A DNA stretch of 64,000 bases. It comes from Trinickia terrae. GTDB lineage: Bacteria > Pseudomonadota > Gammaproteobacteria > Burkholderiales > Burkholderiaceae. Numbering within the stretch: position 1 is the stretch's first letter; each line of letters begins with the position of its first letter. Both the position numbers and the translations under genes were made by a program. The stretch is taken from contig NZ_SWJE01000008.1 of the NCBI RefSeq assembly GCF_005144415.1, positions 124,001 to 188,000 on the forward strand. Reading direction: 5' to 3'. Of the stretch, positions 59,958 through 64,000 are shown piece by piece. The notes under the pieces are model-generated. The model had not been told where the DNA came from and did not search any database. It saw nothing but the letters and a program-made list of their open reading frames with translations.

Positions 59958-60402
59958 CTTCTCTGCCGAAAAGCCAATATAGATTCGGCAAATTATACCG
60001 GAACAGTAATTCTGAATCGGGCGCTATGCTGTATGAACTGCAGCATTTTTGTGCCTATCTAGTTGCAAGAAAATCCGCGACGATGACGATGCGTTTGAAA
60101 AACATAGAAACCGGCGGAAACAGGCTTCGCGATATCGACGCAGTTTCGTTGTAAGGCGCATGCAATGTCTGTTCGTGAGGGGGCGATGGTCCGCCGGATG
60201 CGCCGGCGCACGCTCGTTGCCGCTACGTCAGCACCGCGGGGTGTGCCGGTTGCCGATCCTCGTTTCATCCGGTTCAAACGTCGGTTGGGCCGATTGTCCA
60301 ATGAACATATGCGCGCCAGCTGTCGGAAGGCGGTGATCTTCACGACGAAAATCTCATCATTCTAATGATTAGGATGTCGAATAGTATTCGTAAGGGGTGA
60401 CT
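59958..60402. other. Divergent control region between the MocR gene and the aminomutase operon
   Basis: No convincing gene is seen. The half next to the MocR gene is A+T-rich (about 59940-60070); the middle (60170-60260) is GC-rich. Short frames on both strands here lack ribosome sites and protein-like composition. Promoters and MocR sites are expected but I could not fix direct repeats with confidence. Confidence 0.45.
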
Positions 60403-61764
60403 GTGAACGCTGAAAAATTCAAAGCCTATAACGCCAGATCGATTGCGAATTCTCCGTATTGGCCGAAGATCCCCGACGACGTAAAAGATGCGCTCGGAAC
60501 GGTTTCTCGGGTGTTGCCATTCAGGACCAACGAATACGTATTGCGCGAGCTGATCGATTGGGATCGCGTGCCTGACGACCCCGTGTTTCGCCTGACGTTC
60601 CCGCATCCCGACATGCTGCCGCCGGAGGACCATCGCCGATTGCGCGAGTTGCTGTCGGACCCGTCGAACGACGCTGCCAGTGCGAACTATATCGACATGC
60701 TGCGTCACCGGATGAACCCTCACCCGGCTGGACAGATGACGCACAACGTGCCGACGCTCGACGGCCGCCCGCTGCCGGGGCTGCAGCACAAGTACCGCGA
60801 GACCGTGTTGTTTTTCCCTGCGGCTGGGCAGACGTGCCACGCATATTGCACGTTCTGTTTCCGCTGGCCGCAGTTTATCGGCGCGGAAGACATGAAGTTC
60901 AACGCGCGCGAGTCGGATGAACTGAGCCTGTATCTCACCCGCCACCCGGAAGTCACTGACGTGCTGGTTACCGGCGGCGATCCGATGGTGATGAATGCCG
61001 ACTCGCTGACCGGCTATATCGAGCCGCTGCTGAAGATCCCGCATCTGCAGAACATCCGGATCGGCACTAAGTCGGTGTCGTACTGGCCGCAACGGTTCGT
61101 GACCGACAAGGACGCCGATGCGGTGATGCGCCTGTTCGAGCGGGTTGTTGCGCATGGCAAGAACCTGTCGATCATGGCGCACTACAACCATCCGGCGGAG
61201 TTGCGCCCGGCGCTCGCGCAGCAGGCGGTGAAGCGGATCACGAGCACTGGCGCGACGGTGCGGATGCAGTCGCCGATCGTGCGTCACATCAACGATTCGG
61301 CCGGCTCGTGGCAGGAACTGTGGACCACCGGCGTGCGCCTTGGCGCGATCCCTTATTACATGTTTATCGAACGCGATACCGGTCCGCAGCGCTATTTCGA
61401 GCTGCCGCTCGTCGAGGCCTACGAGATTTTCAAGGCCGCGTACCAACGCGTATCGGGCCTGTCGCGCACGGTGCGCGGTCCGTCGATGAGCACGCTGTAC
61501 GGCAAGGTGCTGGTCGACGGCGTCGCGACGATCGCGAATGAAAAGGTGTTCGTGCTGCAGTTCCTGCAGGCGCGCGATTCCGACTGGGTCCGCAAGCCAT
61601 TCTTTGCGAAATTCGACCCGGAAGCAGTGTGGTTCGACGACCTGCAGCCGGCCTTCGGCGCGCCCGCGTTTTTCTTCCAGCACAAGGGCGAGCCCGCATC
61701 GCGAAAACCGATCTATCTGCACCGCGAAAGCCAGTCCGAACAGCCTCTCACTCTTGCGAGCTAA
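60403..61764 (+). CDS. KamA-family radical SAM aminomutase-like protein
   Basis: A 453-residue protein with the radical SAM cluster motif CHAYCTFCF (CxxxCxxC) at about residues 145-153. It is followed by the VTGGDPM motif that binds SAM in lysine 2,3-aminomutases, and FFPAAGQTCHAYC is like the KamA context. PLP-binding would use the Lys in the C-terminal third. Family enzymes move an amino group from C2 to C3 of lysine, glutamate or arginine; the substrate is unknown here. I use the GTG at 60403, five bases after AAGGGG; a GTG two codons earlier overlaps that site. It heads an operon with a reductase, an aminotransferase and a dioxygenase. Confidence 0.85.
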   Translation: MNAEKFKAYNARSIANSPYWPKIPDDVKDALGTVSRVLPFRTNEYVLRELIDWDRVPDDPVFRLTFPHPDMLPPEDHRRLRELLSDPSNDAASANYIDMLRHRMNPHPAGQMTHNVPTLDGRPLPGLQHKYRETVLFFPAAGQTCHAYCTFCFRWPQFIGAEDMKFNARESDELSLYLTRHPEVTDVLVTGGDPMVMNADSLTGYIEPLLKIPHLQNIRIGTKSVSYWPQRFVTDKDADAVMRLFERVVAHGKNLSIMAHYNHPAELRPALAQQAVKRITSTGATVRMQSPIVRHINDSAGSWQELWTTGVRLGAIPYYMFIERDTGPQRYFELPLVEAYEIFKAAYQRVSGLSRTVRGPSMSTLYGKVLVDGVATIANEKVFVLQFLQARDSDWVRKPFFAKFDPEAVWFDDLQPAFGAPAFFFQHKGEPASRKPIYLHRESQSEQPLTLAS

Positions 61765-61768
61765 TGCA

Positions 61769-62842
61769 ATGACGAACCTGATTCAGGCAGAACTGCTTCA
61801 CCAGCTCTGCGACACGGCGGCGCGCCAGCGCGGCCTGAGCGAACAGCACGCGGCATGGTTCGCTCAGGGGCTGATCCGCACGTCGCTGATGGGCATCGAT
61901 ACGCACGGCGTGCGCCTCTTGCCGCTGTATCTGCGAGAGCTCGACGAGGGCCGCAGCAATCCGCGTCCGAACCTGCAGGCCGTGCGGCAATTTCACGGCA
62001 CCGCGCTTATCGATGCGGATGCGGCGCTGGGCGTTGTCGCAGGCACGCATGCAGCGCAACTCGCCGGCGACCTCGCGCGCACACACGGGGTTGGCGTGGT
62101 TGCGGTGGCGAATTCGAATCACTTCGGTGCGGCGTCGGTGTACGGCGAGCAGATCGCGTCGCAGGGGCTGGTCGGCCTCGTCACGACCAGCGCCGCCGCC
62201 CGGATGGCGCCGTTCAACGCGAAGCGCGCGATGTTCGGGACCAACCCGATCTGCTTCGCCGCGCCGGCGCGCGGCGGCGATCTGTACCTGCTGGACATGG
62301 CGACGAGCCAGATCTCGTACTCGCAGGTCAAGCATTTTCGCCGCAACGGCCTCGCGTTGCCGGCCGGCTGGGCGCTCGACGGCGACGGGCAGCCGGTCAC
62401 CGATCCCGCGCGGGTTGAATCGCTCGCGACGCTGGGCGGCTACAAAGGCCAGGGTCTCGCGATGATGGTGCAGATCCTTAGTTGTCTGCTGACATCGATG
62501 CCGTTCGATCACCAGCTGCCGCATCTGGATGCCGAACCGTACGACCGCGGACGCCAGATCGGCCACTGCTTGATCGCGATCGATCCGGAGCGCTTCACTT
62601 CGCTCGATGAATTCACTGCTGGCGTGTCGGCGCTGATGCAGACGATCCGCGAGACACCGGCTGTTGACGGCGAGCTCGTGCAAGTGGCCGGCGACCCGCA
62701 GAAAGCATCGATCGCCCGTCGCACGCAACACGGCATTCCGCTGAATGACGACGAACTGCGCGGTTTGTCCGCGGAAGCGCAGCGTCTCGGCCTCACTCAC
62801 ATCTTTTCGCGCGGCGAAGCGCTGCATAAGGAGCTTGCATGA
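61769..62842 (+). CDS. Ldh2/MDH-type NAD(P)-dependent reductase
   Basis: A 357-residue protein of the malate/L-lactate/sulfolactate dehydrogenase (type 2) superfamily. It has the family's active-site THGVRLLPLY motif near residue 45, the ANSNHFGAASVYGE segment near 115 and the FGTNPICFAAP stretch near 160. The fold also includes ureidoglycolate dehydrogenase and delta-1-piperideine-2-carboxylate reductase (DpkA). In an operon with an aminotransferase and an aminomutase, a ketoacid or cyclic-imine substrate would fit. It starts 4 bp after the aminomutase stop and its stop overlaps the next start (ATGA). Confidence 0.85.
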   Translation: MTNLIQAELLHQLCDTAARQRGLSEQHAAWFAQGLIRTSLMGIDTHGVRLLPLYLRELDEGRSNPRPNLQAVRQFHGTALIDADAALGVVAGTHAAQLAGDLARTHGVGVVAVANSNHFGAASVYGEQIASQGLVGLVTTSAAARMAPFNAKRAMFGTNPICFAAPARGGDLYLLDMATSQISYSQVKHFRRNGLALPAGWALDGDGQPVTDPARVESLATLGGYKGQGLAMMVQILSCLLTSMPFDHQLPHLDAEPYDRGRQIGHCLIAIDPERFTSLDEFTAGVSALMQTIRETPAVDGELVQVAGDPQKASIARRTQHGIPLNDDELRGLSAEAQRLGLTHIFSRGEALHKELA

Positions 62843-63741
62843 CCACCCCGATCGTTCCCTTCGACCAGCGCGAAGGACATATCTGGCTCGACGGCGCGTT
62901 CGTCGAATGGAAGAGCGCGAAGATTCATGTTCTCACGCACGGGCTCCACTACGCGAGCTGCGTATACGAAGGCGAGCGCGTGTATTCCGGCCGGGTATTC
63001 CGTTTGCGCGATCATACGGACCGGCTGTACCGCTCGGCCGCGATGCTCGATTTCGCGTTGCCGTACACGAAGGACGAGCTCGAGGCGGCGACGGCGAAGC
63101 TGATTGAGATGAACGGCATTGTCGACGGTTATGTGCGGCCTGTCGCGTGGCGCGGCTCCGAGCAGATCTCGACGTCGGCGCGAGCGAGCCGCATCCATGT
63201 CGCGCTCGCATGCTGGAGCTGGCCGAGCTACTTCGATCCGGAAGCGAAGAAGCGCGGCATCACGCTCGAAACCGCGGCGTGGCGCCGCCCGCCGCCATCG
63301 TCCAGTCCGTTCGCGGCGAAGGCGTCGAGCCACTACATGATCGCGACGCTTTGCAAGCATCGCGCGGAAGACAACGGTTTCCAGGACGCGCTGATGCTCG
63401 ACTGGCGGGGCCGGATCGCCGAGGCGACCAGCGCGAACATCTTCTTCGCGCGCGACAGCGAGCTGCATACGCCGGCGCCGGACTGCTTCCTCGACGGCAT
63501 CACGCGGCAGACCGTCATCGAGCTTGCGCGCGAGCGCAATCTGACGGTGATCGAACGCGCGATCCTGCCGGACGAGCTGGGCACGTTCAGCGAGTGTTTC
63601 GTGACCGGGACTGCCGCCGAAGTCTGCCCTGTCAGTCGGATCGACCAGCATGCGTTCACGCCTTCGGCGCTGACGTTCGACCTGATGTCCGCGTATGCGG
63701 ACCTGGTTCGTCAACCAGCAGGAGCGGCTATCCATGCATAG
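62839..63741 (+). CDS. Class IV (branched-chain-type) aminotransferase
   Basis: A 300-residue PLP enzyme of fold type IV, like IlvE and D-amino-acid aminotransferases. The N-terminal part has LTHGLHYASCVYEGERVY. The PLP lysine is the K of FAAKASSHY (about residue 156), and the C-terminal part has EATSANIFFA and the phosphate-loop region FVTGTAAEVCPV. Residue identity at the substrate pocket cannot be judged by eye. Its overlaps with both neighbours (four bases upstream, eight downstream) mark it as part of a tightly coupled operon. Confidence 0.88.
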   Translation: MTTPIVPFDQREGHIWLDGAFVEWKSAKIHVLTHGLHYASCVYEGERVYSGRVFRLRDHTDRLYRSAAMLDFALPYTKDELEAATAKLIEMNGIVDGYVRPVAWRGSEQISTSARASRIHVALACWSWPSYFDPEAKKRGITLETAAWRRPPPSSSPFAAKASSHYMIATLCKHRAEDNGFQDALMLDWRGRIAEATSANIFFARDSELHTPAPDCFLDGITRQTVIELARERNLTVIERAILPDELGTFSECFVTGTAAEVCPVSRIDQHAFTPSALTFDLMSAYADLVRQPAGAAIHA

Positions 63742-64000
63742 CACGCTCGATATCGGCATCGCCGAGGTTGCCCCGCAGCTCGATGCGGCACGCGACGAAC
63801 TGCACAGGCAAGGCTGGACCGTGCTGCTGCCGCAGGCGCTCGAACCCGGCGTGCGGGCGACGCTCGCGCAGTTCGGCGCGATAGTGCCGCAATACAACGG
63901 CCAGGACACCTGGGAGGTGAAGGCCAAACCCGGCTTCGAAAAAGTGCCGTATTCGCAGAGCCGAAACGGCATCGGCCCGCATACCGAGGTGCCGGTCGGC
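63734..64000 (+). CDS. TauD/CAS-like non-haem iron dioxygenase, N-terminal part
   Basis: Only the first 89 residues lie in the window. They look like the start of a 2-oxoglutarate/Fe(II) dioxygenase of the TauD/clavaminate-synthase-like group: a GWTVLLPQAL strand, then RNGIGPHTEVPVG. In this, H-T-E is the iron-binding HxE/D triad start, with the conserved threonine. The ATG lies eight bases inside the end of the aminotransferase gene. The substrate may be the amino acid made by the upstream enzymes. Confidence 0.7.
   Translation, partial: MHSTLDIGIAEVAPQLDAARDELHRQGWTVLLPQALEPGVRATLAQFGAIVPQYNGQDTWEVKAKPGFEKVPYSQSRNGIGPHTEVPVG

Noticed and set aside
60049-60336. 95-codon plus-strand frame in the region before the aminomutase gene
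   Set aside because: Cysteine/arginine-rich composition, no ribosome site, and overlapping alternative frames; likely chance.

Overview
The window reads as a high-GC betaproteobacterial chromosome of the Burkholderia/Paraburkholderia/Caballeronia/Trinickia type. This rests on gene families and codon use: T6SS core proteins, a GudP-like carrier, a fused assimilatory nitrate reductase, an ECF42 sigma factor with a DGPF partner, and GC-rich third positions. Species cannot be fixed by eye. No tRNA, rRNA, CRISPR array or intact transposon was seen.

Left part (1-16.2 kb): the end of a type VI secretion operon (TssJ-like tail, TssK, TssL, a TssM without a P-loop, a TssA-like protein) runs into a cargo island of unknown proteins. 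The island holds three relatives of the Asp-zincin (M35-like) metallopeptidases at 9848-11095, 13501-14649 and 14827-16131. Two of them are close copies in opposite orientation. A scrap of a second copy of the 8009-9799 gene is also present, so the island has been reshuffled.

Middle part (16.2-26.5 kb): a family of paralogous two-component systems (membrane HisKA_3 kinases and NarL-type regulators), of which two kinases and two regulators are intact and at least four pieces are decayed. Five copies of a 20-bp near-perfect palindrome lie among them, each exactly 21 bp from a -10-like hexamer on one side. Two copies also have a -10-like hexamer 22 bp away on the other side, followed 9 bp later by the ATG of a response-regulator frame. 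A nitrilase-fold protein with an eight-residue repeat tail is embedded here.

26.4-38.4 kb: the last palindrome copy faces a tightly packed operon: a filamentous-haemagglutinin-like exoprotein (TpsA), its TpsB transporter, a FecR-domain protein, a SulP transporter with STAS and cyclic-nucleotide-binding domains, a CHASE2 class III cyclase, and a class II cAMP-phosphodiesterase-like metallo-hydrolase. This joins two-partner secretion to what looks like a complete cAMP make/sense/destroy module, probably under control of the adjacent two-component family. It is the best candidate for an undescribed system in the window.

38.6-64 kb: mostly ordinary chromosome. It holds a lipoprotein hydrolase, a glucarate-type carrier and periplasmic lactonase sharing an operator-like 11-mer, a chemoreceptor, an amidoligase-like orphan, the ECF42/DGPF pair, a nitrate reductase/flavoprotein fusion behind an ANTAR-type antitermination leader, a large lipoprotein, a CcdA/thioredoxin pair, a DnaJ protein and a diguanylate cyclase. 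It ends with a MocR regulator divergent from a KamA-like aminomutase, Ldh2-type reductase, class IV aminotransferase and TauD-like dioxygenase cluster that is cut by the window end.
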